Assembly (NCBI RefSeq): GCF_050003625.1
Contig: NC_134398.1
Span: forward strand, 93,005,248-93,069,247
DNA length: 64,000 nucleotides
Direction: 5' to 3'
Origin: Haematobia irritans
Taxonomy: Eukaryota; Arthropoda; Insecta; Diptera; Muscidae
Below, piece by piece: positions 47,532 through 59,305 of this stretch; within the stretch, counting starts at the first letter, position 1; the number at the start of each line of letters is the position of its first letter. Both the position numbers and the translations under genes were made by a program. The notes below the pieces were generated by a model. It did not search any database. It was not told the DNA's origin and saw only the letters and a program-made list of their open reading frames with translations.

Positions 47532-49578
47532 GGCCGCTTGTGCTGCCTTAAAAGTTCTCCTGATGAAAGGAGATATAGATATAGTTCTTATTCAGGAACC
47601 ATACATATATAAGAACAAACTTTTGCATAATACCGGTAACGATATAAATCGAGCATGTATAATGGCTAAAAACGAACTAAACTTGTTTCTGCTTCCTTCA
47701 TTGAGGAATGCAGACACTGTCGTAGCCAGTCTAGAGATATCCAAATGCAAATATTGGGTATCTTCGGTCTACATGGGACATGATAGGGAGATGCCACCCT
47801 GTGCCGTTAGGACCTTAGTTAAGGAGTTACTAAAAACAAAGACAAAACTCATTATGGGATGCGATGCAAATGCACATCATAGTATTTGGGGAAGTAGTGA
47901 TACTAATGCAAGGGGAGAGTCGCTAATAGAGTTTATTTTGCGTACTAACCTGGTAGTTTGCAATAAGGGAGATGCACCAACCTTCGTCACCAGAAACAGG
48001 CAAGAGGTTTTGGACGTCACGTTGACCTCTCCGGAACTGAGAGGCAAGTTTTGAGGGAACATAGCTTCTCAGATCATCGCTACATCAGTTTCAGATTGGC
48101 TGTTCGTACATCAAAACCATATTTCTGCCAAATGTTAGGAAAGCTGATTGGAATAGGTATAGGGAATCGTTCAATTTGATGATACCGGAAATGCCAGAGA
48201 CAAATATGAGCACTGTGCAAGATATCGAACACGCAGTGGAGCGGATTACTAAGGCCTTCAACATGTCACTGAAAGCTGCTTGCCCTAAAGGAAAGCCAAG
48301 GGGTAAAACTCGGCCGCCATGGTGGACTACGGAGTTAAGTAATATGAGGAAATCCTGCAGGAAGCTCTTTACCAAAGCAAAGTCCAAAAGAGCTCCGGAG
48401 GATTGGGACACTTACAAGATGAATCTGAGAGCATATAAACGAGAACTGAGAAGGTCTCAACAAAACTCTTGGGATGATTACTGTAGCAGTATTGAGAATA
48501 CGTCAGAGGCGCCCAGACTACGGAAGGTACTAGCATCCACTAACACCGCTCCAGGTTTCATTAAAACATCGGAGGGAAATTGGACAACGTCCAGTGTGGA
48601 GACGTTGGAGGTACTATTGGACACACACTTCCCTGGAAATCAGACGGTTGAACCGTGATCTGGTGGTGTAACAGGGGCTCAGCGGTCATTTCCTATCGAG
48701 GAAATTGTGTTGGAATCTAGAATAAAATGGGCTTTAAATAGCTTTGCACCATTCAAATCCCCCGGACCTGATGGAATTACTCCGACGGAATTACAAGCAG
48801 TGGCTGAAAGAATTATCCCCTGACGGTGTTGACGGTGATATATAAACGATGTGTAAACTTAGCATATATTCCAGAAAAGTGGAGGGAAACAAAAGTCGTC
48901 TTCATACCTAAAGCAGGAAAAGCCTCTCACTCGAGTGCGAAGGATTTCCGACCAATCAGCTTATCCTCATTCCTACTTAAGACCCTAGATAGGATGATAG
49001 GCATGTATCTTAGAACTAGCGTGGATTCAAGTTTGCTCTCGAAACGACAGCATGCATACTCGAAGGGCAGGTCTACTGAGACCGCATTGCATGAACTAGT
49101 CAGCTTTATTGAAAGCTCACTATCTGTCAAAGAAAACACAATCGTGGCGTTTCTAGACATCGAAGGGGCGTTCAATAATGTCCATCCGAGCTCGATATTA
49201 AATGGACTGACAACTTTGAATGTTGATCCAGGTATACTTAGGCTGTTAGACGAACTTCTAACAAAGAGACGTATTTCAGCCACACTAGGCCAAGCAAACA
49301 TACAAAGGTATGTGAACTTCTTCGGAATGTTGCTATAAACAACCTTCTGGTTTCCCTAGAAAAAGAAGGGATAAAAGTGGTGGCATACGCAGATGATGTG
49401 GCGCTAGCAGTCAGGGGAAAATTCCAATCCACAATCAGAGATATTATACAGAGAGCTCTCCGGATGACTGGGAAATGGGCGAAAGATAATGGTCTTGGTG
49501 TAAATCCAGCAAAGACAGAACTAGTCATGTACTGCAAAGATCGCAAAACTCCCACAGTTAGGCCCATTTCCTTGGGGG
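47479..49578 (+). pseudogene. LOA/R1-like LINE ORF2: endonuclease and reverse transcriptase
   Basis: Endonuclease (47479-48054): FLQINLHHCKAAC, IVLIQEPYI, MGCDANAHHSIWGSSDTNARG, with a stop before the SDH box (SDHRYISF in another frame, about 48069). Linker 48176-48658. RT: YIPEKWRETKVVFIPKAGK, FRPISLSSFLLKTLDRM, FLDIEGAFNNV, then a deletion removes the PQGG...LSPLLW block at about 49318, and a frame change leads to VVAYADDVALAV (catalytic YADD, 49380) and GLGVNPAKTELV. Interrupted at 49578 by BEL/Pao; resumes at 55719. Confidence 0.9.
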
Positions 49579-49583
49579 GTACT

Positions 49584-50018
49584 TGTTGCAGATGGTCACC
49601 TCAATGTCGGTAACAAAAGTTGAAGAATTGGACTTACCGCAAAATATCCCAAGCTGAGAAGAGCGCAGCCGTATTGTTTTTTATATTTCATATGTATTAA
49701 ATTGTTATTATTGTTTTATACATATTCATATAATGCATTATTTAGTACTTACTAATCATATAAATAGGCCCATCCGGCAAACAATCGCCCTTTTTTGCTT
49801 ATAACCAAAACAACAATGAATAAACACCCCCACCATTGAACATATGTTTTGTACTAATTTAATTTCCAAAACATACTTACCTTTGATAGTGCCAAATAAA
49901 TAAAACCAACAATTTCGTGAAACATCCAAATCGACATCACTTTTTATTTAGAAAGGCAATGGGAATTAATTAATTACAGTTTAAATGCTGTTTATTCATC
50001 GGGAAAGCAAAAAGGACA
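49584..50018 (+). repeat. 5' LTR of BEL/Pao element 2
   Basis: 435 bp, colinear with the 3' LTR. AATAAA-like hexamers in CAATGAATAAACACC (about 49815) and CAAATAAATAAAACC (about 49893). Confidence 0.95.
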
Positions 50019-50191
50019 TCTTTATTCATTGTTGCCTTGCCTGACGTGGACAACATTTCTCATCATATGCCGAGAATGTCAAATTAAATGTTGTAAAACT
50101 TGAAAGTGTGATATTTTAATGTCTATTTCTGCCACGAAATATTTGTATGTGATTCGTACTTCTTACTTGTTATTGTGATCTCGTCGGTTTT

Positions 50192-51660
50192 ATGTCAGAA
50201 GACCAGGATCAGCCCAGAAGAAGCAGTAGACGAACACAAGGAATTCCACCAGCCTATTTGAACACCTACATCATCGAAATGCCGACTGAACACTCACCAC
50301 AAAAAGACACAACTGGTAAAGTGAGTAAGTCACAGTGTCCACCAGGAGCAAATACACAAAATGTTTCAAAAAATAACACGCCGTCTGCTAAAAATTACCC
50401 TACCGTCACTTCTTCGCCAACCAGGGAAAATCGTGAGTTAAAAAAAACAAATGGACCAACTTCAACGCCAAATGCAAGCAATGGAAACAAACTATATAAC
50501 CTCAACACAACAGATGCAAGCCCAACTCACTGCCACATTACAACAAATGCAAAGTCTTGTTAACAATCAACAGTCAAACACAACAATACCATCAATGTCA
50601 CAACCAATCTCACAAAATCCACCTCCACTCGCACAACAGCCACTAACATCTTCCGCTTCTGAAATATCATATGCACAAAATTATGTTCCACACAAAAAAA
50701 TTTATCCACTTCCTATATTTACAGGTCTTCCAGAGGAATGGCAAACCTTTTTTGAAGCATATGAAAGCACCACTTCAGAATTTGGTTACACAAACTTACA
50801 CAGCATCATGCGTCTCCGCGATTCCATCAAAGGACGTGCTCGTGAAACTGTCGAATCGCTCCTATCTCACTCTGCCAATGTAAACACGATAATGGAAATT
50901 TTAAAAGAAACATATGGTCGACCAGAGCAACTTGTCAGGAGCCAGATAGAAAAAGTTCGTGCCATACCACCACTTGCTAACGACAACCTGGATTCTATCG
51001 TCAACTTTGCAAACAAAATCTCCAATATGACCACATTCTTGAAAAACGCCAAAGGTGAGCATCATTTATCCAATCCATCTCTACTAAGTGAGCTTGTGTC
51101 AAAATTGCCTACAAATCGCCAAATGCAGTGGGCCGAAAAATCATTAACATTGGAACGTTCAGCCACTATCGTCGATTTCTGTGAATGGCTCTCAATTTTA
51201 AGACGACTAGCTAATATTGTAAATGACACTCTTCCACTTCGACCGGCCGTCGTCAAACATCCTCCAATAACACTCAAAGTCGCAAGTATGCCTATACAGC
51301 ACTCAACCAAAAATGTTTTGTATGCGAAGGTGAGTGTATTAATATCAAAGAATGTGAATCTTTTTTGCAGATGTCTGTAAACGAACGTTGGAACAAAATA
51401 CAACAATCGAAGACATGTTTTTGTTGCCTTAAACGTGGCCATCGACTCAAATTTTGCACACAAAAAAGGAAATGTGGTATTAACAATTGCACCAAATTTC
51501 ACCACCGATTGTTACATAGCACACAACCAGTAAATAATGCATCCACAACTGAATTTTCAAGACAACCATCGCAACCACTATCCAACGAAACACAGAATTT
51601 GAATCACAATAAACCCGATGCACCGACGGCCGAAATTGTCATGTCACCAACGAAACTACT
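50192..51660 (+). pseudogene. BEL/Pao element 2 gag
   Basis: Starts at ATG 50192 (MSEDQDQPRRSSRRTQG). A one-base shift in the A-run at about 50436-50443 moves coding to the frame of 50451-51305, which contains a Q-rich coiled segment and the DUF1759-type region (YPLPIFTGLPEEWQTFFEAYEST; ILKETYGRPEQLV). A second shift near 51306-51312 leads to CFVCEGECINIKECESF, SVNERWNKI and CFCCLKRGHRLKFC...CTKFHHRLLH zinc motifs (51312-51530). The product would form the particle and bind RNA. A third shift near 51650 precedes protease. Confidence 0.88.
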
Positions 51661-54015
51661 AATATATTATTCCAAATACTGCCGGTAAAATTGTATGGAG
51701 CAACTAAAATTATAACCACATACGCCTTTGTCGATGACGGCTCCAACGTATCAATGCTAGACGAAAGTTTGTCACGGGAACTTGGTCTACGCGGCGAACC
51801 AGAAATTTTGCAGCTCCAATGGCTAAACGACCACCAAATATCACGAAAAACCGAGAAAGTTAATTTGACCGTAAGTGGAATTGGCGATTACAATAAAAAA
51901 TTTAATATATCTAATGTTTACATTTCGTCTGAACTGTCATTGCCAATCCATAGTTTCCACATAGAACATTTTTTGAAATCCCGTGGACTAGACGAAATAC
52001 CCGCCAGGGATTATTCGAACGTTCAACCTAAATTAATTTTGAGCTTAAATCATTCATTTTTAACAGTGCCATTGCAGGTTCCCCGTATGTTGACAGATTC
52101 TGGTCCATTCATAGCTATGACAAGATTGGGAGCAATAATATATGGGCCATTTCCAGGAGAAAAAACTTCGGTAATAAAGCGCGGTTTACATATCCATAGA
52201 CGTTTTGATGAAAATGAAAACCAGTTGCTTCAACAAATGCACAAATTGATGAGCGGATATTTCGACATAGAAACACTTGGTGTAAAAGTGACTACAGAAA
52301 CGTTGAGATCAAAAGATGATGAAAGGGCGATAATGTTGCTGAAAAAGAACACAAAGAAAATTCATGAACGGTATGAATGTTCCTTGCTTTGGAAGGAGTA
52401 TGTGCCTCCAATACCTGATTCATATCAAATGGCGTTAAACCGGTTGTATTCAGTGGAAAAGAAAATGTCCAAAGATCCTGAGTTTGCCATGCAATATTAT
52501 GATAAAATTAACGACTACATCAAAAAGGGCTACGCAAGAAAATTGTCTAAACAAGAAATTGAAAATGGTGGTAGTGGAATTTTCTATTTGCCACATTTTG
52601 GCGTTAAAAATCCAAATAAAAAAGGCATTCGCCTTGTATTTGATGCGGCAGCTGAGACAAATCAATTTTCTTTAAATAAAGCCCTTTTACAAGGTCCTGA
52701 CATAAATAACTCATTAATTTCAATTCTTTTAAAATTTAGAGAAGCGTCTGTTGCAGTTTGTGGAGACATCCAAGAAATGTTCCACCAAATTTCCATTTCC
52801 AAAGAAGATCAGAATAGTCAAAGGTTTTTGTGGAGAGACGATAAGGAAAAGCCGGTGGAAACTTATGTGATGCAAAGACTAATTTTTGGCGCAACTTGTT
52901 CCCCCACAATAGCGCAATATGTAAAAAATGAAAATGCAAAGGAATTCATAGAAGAAGCACCGAGAGCCGTTCATGGAATTGTGGAGCGCCATTATGTGGA
53001 CGACTACGTCGATTGCTTTCAGTCGGAGGAAGAGGCAATTCTAGTCTTGAAGGATGTAATTCGAATCCATAAATTCGGCGGTTTTCATCTACGTAATATT
53101 TCATCCAATTCTGAAGCAATAAAAAGAATGTATGGCAACCCTACGAATTACGAGTTTCTCAACAGTAACCACACAGAACGAGTACTGGGTATTCACTGGT
53201 TGTCACAGTCAGATGTTTTTTGCTTCAAATTAATTTTGCACAAAGTGGACGGTGATATAGTAAACGGTAAGAAAATCCCTAACAAACGTGAAATGTTGTC
53301 GTTAAACATGTCGATTTACGACCCGTTCGGTTTTATTGGGGATTTTCTAATTACATCGAAAGTGCTGATGCAGCGCGTGTGGAAAAGTGGTTCAAAATGG
53401 GATGAAGTATTGCCCAAGGAAATTTATGGCCATTGGAAGAACTGGTTGGATGACCTGAACAAAATATTGAATTTTTCTGTGCCTCGGTGTTATAGTGTGG
53501 ATTTTGGAAGAAGTGTGGTGGATCTGCATATATTTGTAGACGCAAGTGAAGAAGCGATGGCAGTTGTGGGATACTGGCGGATGGTATACAGTGAGTCTAT
53601 TAAGGTTGCATTTGTTATGGGAAAGACAAGTTGTGCTCCCACTCGCTATCATACGATACCAAAGCTTGAGTTGCAAGCGGCGGTGATGGGCGTGAGATTG
53701 AAGGAGCTAATTTTACAAAATCATTTGAAACGCATTAATCGTGTTTATTTTTGGACAGATTCCTCTACCGTTCTGCAGTGGATTCGATCAGATCATCGCA
53801 AATATAAACAATACGTGGCCAACAGAGTTGCGGAAATCTTGGAAAACAGTGACAAAGATGATTGGAGATGGTGTCCAGGCTCTGAAAACCCGGCGGATGA
53901 TGCCACAAGGGCAAAGTATTCAGAAAGCTACAATTCGGACGGACGATGGAAAAATGGGCCAGCTTTTCTTTTATGCGATGAATCACAGTGGCCACAAGGT
54001 AGGTTCTGTTGTACC
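51661..54015 (+). pseudogene. BEL/Pao element 2 pol: protease, RT, RNase H
   Basis: A 777-codon open frame from 51691 begins in protease (active-site D in AFVDDGSNVSM, about 51730) and continues through RT: YLPHFGVKNPNKKGIRLVFD, LLQGPDINNSLISILLKFR, DIQEMFHQI, and the catalytic YVDD at about 52995 (ERHYVDDYVDCF). RNase H follows: IFVDASEEAMAVVGY, PKLELQAAVMG, FWTDSSTVLQWI, ENPADDATR. These segments carry all expected catalytic residues. A frameshift at about 54000-54015, with probable loss of spacer sequence, joins it to integrase in another frame. Confidence 0.93.
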
Positions 54016-55318
54016 ACATTTTAATCGATTCTCAAAATATCGCAGACTCAAACGAACGATGGCCTGGGTACAGCGCTATGTACATAATTTGTTACGTCGA
54101 ATAAGAAATGAAACTTTGCTGGTGGGTGAGCTGAGCATCGACGAAGAAATAAGAGCTGAAATGTGCCTGTGTCGGTTTGTTCAAAGACAACACTTTGCGG
54201 AGGAACTGGTAGATTTGCTGTTGAAAAGTGTAATATCGAAGTGTAGTGCTTGTCGAATTCATGCAGCTAAACCAAGCCAACCCCAGATGGCCCCTTTACC
54301 AGCCGATCGTCTCACACCGTATGTAAGAGCGTTCACATACACTGGATTGGATTATTTTGGGCCAGTGAATATTTCTATTGGTCGAAGACGTGAAAAGAGG
54401 TGGATAGCCCTGTTTACCTGCCTAACAGTCCGTGCTGTTCACCTAGAAATCGCAGCTGACCTTTCAAGCGACGCATGCCTCATTTGTATTCGCAACTTTG
54501 TCAACCGAAGAGGGGTCCCCATACACATCCGTAGTGACAATGGGACGAATTTTGTTGGAATACCAAAAGAGCTGCAAGGTATGAGTAACTTTGTTAACAA
54601 TGATTCTCTCGTTTCAGGTGTAACAGCCCTAGGCATTAAATGGCTTTTTAACACTCCGTCCAATCCCAGCGAATGGGGTGTTTGGGAGAGACTTGTTCAG
54701 TCTGTCAAAAAGGCGCTGTACATTATGCTGAAGGAACAGGCTCCCCGGTTAGAGACACTGCAAGCTTTTTTAATCGAGGCAGAAAATATTGTAAATTCAA
54801 GGCCTTTGACCCATTTGCCTGTTGGCCCTGAAGACCCCGAGCCTTTGACTCCCAACCATTTTTTACTTGGCTGTACAAACTCTACACAGACACCAGCCCC
54901 CTTCGAGCCTAGGATGTTATGCCTGAGGAAGCAGTGGCGAATTCTCCAAACGTTGAAAAATGGCATGTGGCACCAATGGATACGTGAGTACTTGCCCGAA
55001 TTGACCCGTCGTACCAAGTGGTGTCTTCCGTCTCAGCCCCTTGAAGTCGGTTGCTTGGTCTTTATATGTGACGTCGAAGTGTCCAGATCCCAATGGAAAC
55101 GTGGTCGGGTGATTGCTCTCCATGCCGGTAAGGATGGTGTGTCTCGGTCCGCTGACGTCAGAACAAGCACTGGGGTTTTACGAAGGCCTTTGTCAAAACT
55201 TGCGGTTTTAGATGTCATGGTTGATGATGATGCCGTAAGTGAATCTTCACCTGGTGGTTCAGTTCACGGAGGCGGGGATGTTGCAGATGGTCACTTCAAT
55301 GTCGGTAACAAAAGTTGA
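54016..55318 (+). pseudogene. BEL/Pao element 2 integrase (zinc domain deleted)
   Basis: The open frame from about 54002 encodes the linker (FSKYRRLKRTMAWVQRYV; FVQRQHFAEEL), then jumps near 54225 straight to ISKCSACRI. The PFLD...RVGGR and H-x-x-x-H region common to BEL/Pao is missing, so the N-terminal zinc-binding domain is lost. The catalytic core remains: D in YTGLDYFGPV, D in IRSDNGTNFVG, E in SEWGVWERLVQSV. A C-terminal PLTPNHFLLG and GCLVF barrel-like region follow. The frame runs to 55316, past the start of the 3' LTR at 55279. Confidence 0.9.
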
Positions 55319-55713
55319 AGAATTGGACTTACCGCAAAATATTCCAAGCTGAGAAGAGCGCAGCCGTATTGTTTTTTATATTTCATATGTATTAAATTGT
55401 TATTATTATTTTATACATATTCATATAATGCATTATTTAGTACTTACTCATCATATAAATAGGTCCATCCGGCAAACAATCGCCCTTTTTTGCTTATAAC
55501 CAAAACAACAATGAATAAACACCCCCACCATTGAACATATGTTTTGTATTAATTTAATTTCCAAAACATACTTACCTTTGATAGTGCCAAATAAATAAAA
55601 CCAACAATTTCGTAAAACATCCAAATCGACATTACTTTTTATTTAGAAAGGCAATGGGAATTAATTAATTACAGTTTAAATGCTGTTTATTCATCGGTAA
55701 AGCAAAAAGGACA
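55279..55713 (+). repeat. 3' LTR of BEL/Pao element 2
   Basis: 435 bp, ~98% identical to the 5' LTR, followed by GTACT at 55714-55718. Confidence 0.95.
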
Positions 55714-55718
55714 GTACT

Positions 55719-55850
55719 GAAATTCCCTTTGGGGAGTGTGCAAAATACCTTGGCGTTATTTTGGACAGGAAGCTGAATTTTAGGCTTAATATTGAAGAGA
55801 GAGCGAGAAAAGCCACGGTAGCTTTGTACTCGTGCAAAAAGGCAATAGGG
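55719..55850 (+). pseudogene. LOA/R1-like LINE ORF2, continuation after BEL/Pao
   Basis: Translation gives IPFGECAKYLGVILDRKLNF and ATVALYSCKKAIG, the segment that follows the YADD region in this clade, in register with the sequence before 49578. It ends abruptly at about 55850 against Harbinger DNA. RNase H and 3' end are absent. Confidence 0.85.
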
Positions 55851-56307
55851 AAATTTTTATTTATATAAAAAATGTTGTCAAAATTTTATTTCTATAGAAA
55901 ATTTTGTCAAAATTTTATTTGGTTCTATTATTATTTTCATTATAATTACGGTTTATTTGCAACAGGGATAAATCCAAAACAGACAAATAGTCAACGGTGC
56001 TCTAGGAAAATGCGACCAGATTTAAAAGCAGTTAGTCTGTTATTCAATAATAGTTAGAAATATATTAAAAAAAGTCGTCCCCACAAGCATCGAAATTTAC
56101 ATTTTCAATAAAAAAACTTTTTAACTTAATTTTTCCCTTAAATGTGTATTTAGTCAGGGTAACATCTAACTTTAATCTGAATTGAACCATCAATTACAAG
56201 CGCAGCTAATTTAAACAAATATAGTAAATTTTTATGTTATATTTGTTTTTTTACGACATTTTTTAATCGAAAATGTTATTGTACTATAATATTATAATAA
56301 TTTTTAT

Positions 56308-57845
56308 ACCCACCACCATAGGATGGGGGGTATATTAACTTTGTCATTCCGTTTGTAACACATCGAAATATTGCTCTAAGACCCCATAAAGTATATATAT
56401 TCTGGGTCGTGGTGAAATTCTGAGTCGATCTGAGCATGTCCGTCCGTCCGTCCGTCTGTTGAATTCACGCTAACTTCCGAACGAAACGAGCTATCGACTT
56501 GAAACTTGGCACAAGTAGTTGTTATTGATGTAGGTCGGATGGTATTGCAAATGGGCCATATCGGTCCACTTTTACGTATAGCCCCCATATAAACGGACCC
56601 CCAAATTTGGCTTGCGAGGCCTCTAAGAGAAGCAAATTTCATCCGATCCGGCTGAAATTTGGTACATGGTGTTAGTATATGGTCTCTAACAACCATGCAA
56701 AAATTGGTCGACATCGGTCCATAATTATATAGAGCCCCCATATAAACCGATCCCCCGATTTGGCTTGCGAGGCCTGTAAGAGAAGCAAATTTCATACGAT
56801 CCGGCTGAAATTTGGTACGTGATGTTAGTATATGGTCTCTAACAACCATGCAAAAATTGGTCCACATCGGTTCATAATTATATATAGCCCCCATATAAAC
56901 CGATCACCAGATTTGACCTTCGGAACCTCTTGGAAGACCAAATTCATCTGATTCAGTTGAAATTTGGTACGTGGTGTTAATATATGGCCTCAAACTCCCG
57001 TGCAAAAATTGGTCGATATCGGTCCACAATTATATATAGGCCCCATATAAACCGATCCCCAGATTAGACCTCCAGAGCCCCTTGGAAGAGCAAAATTCTT
57101 CCCATTCGGTTGGAATTTGGTACGTGATGTTAGTATATGGTATCCAACAACCATGCAGGAATTGGTTCCTATCAGTCCATAATTATATATAGCTTCCATA
57201 TAAACCGATGACCAGATTTGACCTCCGGTGCCTTTTGGAGAAGCAAAATTTATCCGATCTGCTTGAAATTTGGTACGTGGTGGTAGTATATGATATTTAA
57301 CAACCATGCCAAAAGTGGTCCATATCAGTCCATAATCGTACATAGCCCCATATAAACCGATCCAGAGATTTGGTTTTGGAACCTCTTGGAGGAGCAAATT
57401 TCATCCGAGTGAGTTGAAATTTGGTACATTGTGCTAGTATATGGTCGTTAACAACCATGCCTAACTAGGTCCATATCGGTCTATAGTTATATATGGCCCT
57501 CAGATAAATCGATCCCCAATCACACAAAAATTGGTCCATATCAAGTTCATAATTGTATATAGCCCCCATATAAGCGACCCCCATATTTCAATTCTGGCTC
57601 TCTACGTACAAAAAGTCCATATCGATTCGTAATTATTTGTAGACTTAACTATACATAACTTTTTTGTCTAATATATGCCATGTATGGACTAAATCACAAT
57701 TTAGAAACGATGTTAAGAAGTTTTAAGATACCACAACCCAAGTAATTCGATTGTGGATGACAGTCTTTGGTAGAAGTTTCTACGCAATCCATGGTGGTGG
57801 GTACATAAGATTCGGCCTGGCCGAACTTGCGGCCGTATATACTTG
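56308..57845. mobile_element. Tandem-repeat element bounded by TACCCACCACC (possible TSD TTTTTAT)
   Basis: Begins ACCCACCACCATAGGATGGG, ends ...GGCCGTATATACTTG. TTTTTAT on both sides (56301-56307, 57846-57852) may be a 7-bp duplication, although the host sequence is itself T-rich. The interior has about nine degenerate ~115-bp units (TTATATATAGCCCCCATATAAACCGATC...). GTGGTGGGTA near 57790 mirrors the left end. Open frames at 56376-57397 are repeat translations. A family I know from muscid flies. Confidence 0.8.
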
Positions 57846-57852
57846 TTTTTAT

Positions 57853-58080
57853 TAATTCTTGTATTAATTGCTGTCTTCGATCTGTACCAATTCTAACAAC
57901 AGGCTGTCTCTCGCTTTGATTCTCTGGCATATTATTATCTTCCTCCACATCGTCCCAAACTATCCAAATATCCTCAGTCGACACGCATAAATTGTGGAGA
58001 ACACATGCGCTTACAACAAGATTGCTTATTGTCTTAATGTTACGGTGCTCCGTGAATTTTAACAATCTTCGGAATCTTCC
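57853..58080 (-). pseudogene. Harbinger transposase C-terminal part (copy 2)
   Basis: The minus-strand frame reads LKFTEHRNIKTISNLVVSACVLHNLC, then WDDVEEDNNMPE and IGTDRRQQLIQELI, the conserved C-terminal end of PIF/Harbinger transposases. The open frame continues past 57853 only because it runs into the inserted tandem-repeat element, giving a chimeric 123-codon ORF. Upstream coding is cut by the element at 58118 and resumes at 60831. Confidence 0.85.
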
Positions 58081-58739
58081 TTATAGAAGCCCAAATGCAT
58101 TCTCAACAACAATTCTGCACAGAAAAAAGTGTCTCGTAAATTTAAGAAGATTTTTACAATAATTTATTACAAGAATTTTCCAGAATTTTAGTTCATTTTT
58201 CGTATCTTTAACGAAAATTAACTACTCGAAAGGAAATTTTACAAATTTTAAGTAGCAATCGTTTAGTTCATAGCCTACAAAATACGATGGAAATTTCCTT
58301 AAAAATTTTCTTAACTGGTAATTAAAAATTCTTTCGTCATACTATAAAACTACTTATGAAATGTAAAATACTTTCTAAATAATAAGTGTAATTTACTATA
58401 AAGAGTTTTTGTATGAGAAAATATTTTTTTTACGAAAATTGAACTTGAAAGCGGATAGCAATTTCTTACTGGCAATTCCTATAGTTAATAATAGTTGGTA
58501 CCACATTTCTCAATGAAATATTTTTAGTTCACATGTAATTAAATTTATAGACATTTTCGTCAAAAATGGGTAGATATCATTTCATGAAGTTTTTGCTAAT
58601 TTTAAGTTAAACGTTTCATCGTTCTTATACTGATATGCATTTAAGAGTATTGTTTTTAGAGTAAATTGTGGACAGATGCGATGAACTAATGCGTAGTACA
58701 GAGATCTTTCTCGTCAAAGTGGAATATGTTTAATGTAAA

Positions 58740-59039
58740 GATGATGTTACTTGAATTTTTTTTGAGAGTGAGAGAGAGCATGCAATGCAATAATGAGAAA
58801 TGGTAGCGAGTGATGGGGATGTTGTGTATATCTGAGCGTGGGGTTGTTTTTATTTTTGTTCTTTCAGTGGTTTGTGTGTGTGTTTATTATTCGTGAATGG
58901 TTTATTTGTCTGGATGAGGTGTTGTTTTCAATGAAGGCACATGTGTTTTTGTTGTTGTAGAAATGTTTTGCTCGGTTTTGTTTGGCATGCTTCAGTTGTA
59001 TAGTTGGCGTTGGCGTGGGCTGTTGCACCTTTTTAGCAA
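58740..59039 (+). other. Putative promoter/first exon of copy 2
   Basis: G/T-rich segment with a (GA)n run at 58767-58777, ending at gcaa|gtatgt (59039/59040), a good 5' splice-site match. Conserved with copies 1 and 3. The opposite-strand ORF 58864-59091 lies across it but has low-complexity composition. Confidence 0.35.
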
Positions 59040-59305
59040 GTATGTAACAAGGGAATATAAAGGTATGGAATATATTGGTTTTTTGAGGCATATATTGGTG
59101 TTTTTTTATTAAAACTTTTAAATGAAAATTATTAATATTTTAGCGATGAGGTGTACAATGGCGAAGTGATGATCGGTAGCTTAGAAAAAAGTTATTAAGA
59201 ATGTTCAATATTTAGGAAAAAATGCTGAAATGGAAAGTATATTGAAATTGTTCTATCTATTTTAATTTTTATTATTCAATGTAAAAAATAAATATTCAAT
59301 TTCAG

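Larger units (their letters stand above)
49584..55713 (+). mobile_element. BEL/Pao LTR retrotransposon 2 (TSD GTACT)
   Basis: Two 435-bp LTRs (49584-50018, 55279-55713), TGTTGCAG...GGACA, differ at about nine positions (~2%). GTACT flanks both sides (49579-49583, 55714-55718), and removal restores the LINE. Internal region 5.26 kb with gag, protease, RT, RNase H and integrase, but with several frameshifts and two deletions. PPT GGAGGCGGGGA lies at 55268-55278. The bases after the 5' LTR (TCTTTATTC) do not look like a normal primer-binding site. Confidence 0.95.

Noticed and set aside
53351..54663. Multiple minus-strand ORFs opposite BEL/Pao pol
   Set aside because: Shadow frames of a well-supported plus-strand pol with catalytic motifs.
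56376..57397. Two minus-strand ORFs of 135 and 172 codons with internal repeats
   Set aside because: They follow the ~115-bp tandem unit of the element at 56308-57845; repeat translation, not a gene.
58864..59091. 75-codon minus ORF conserved in part at 62977-63336
   Set aside because: Low-complexity composition, stop in copy 1 and antisense to the splice-like signals; similarity between copies is explained by recent duplication of the element.
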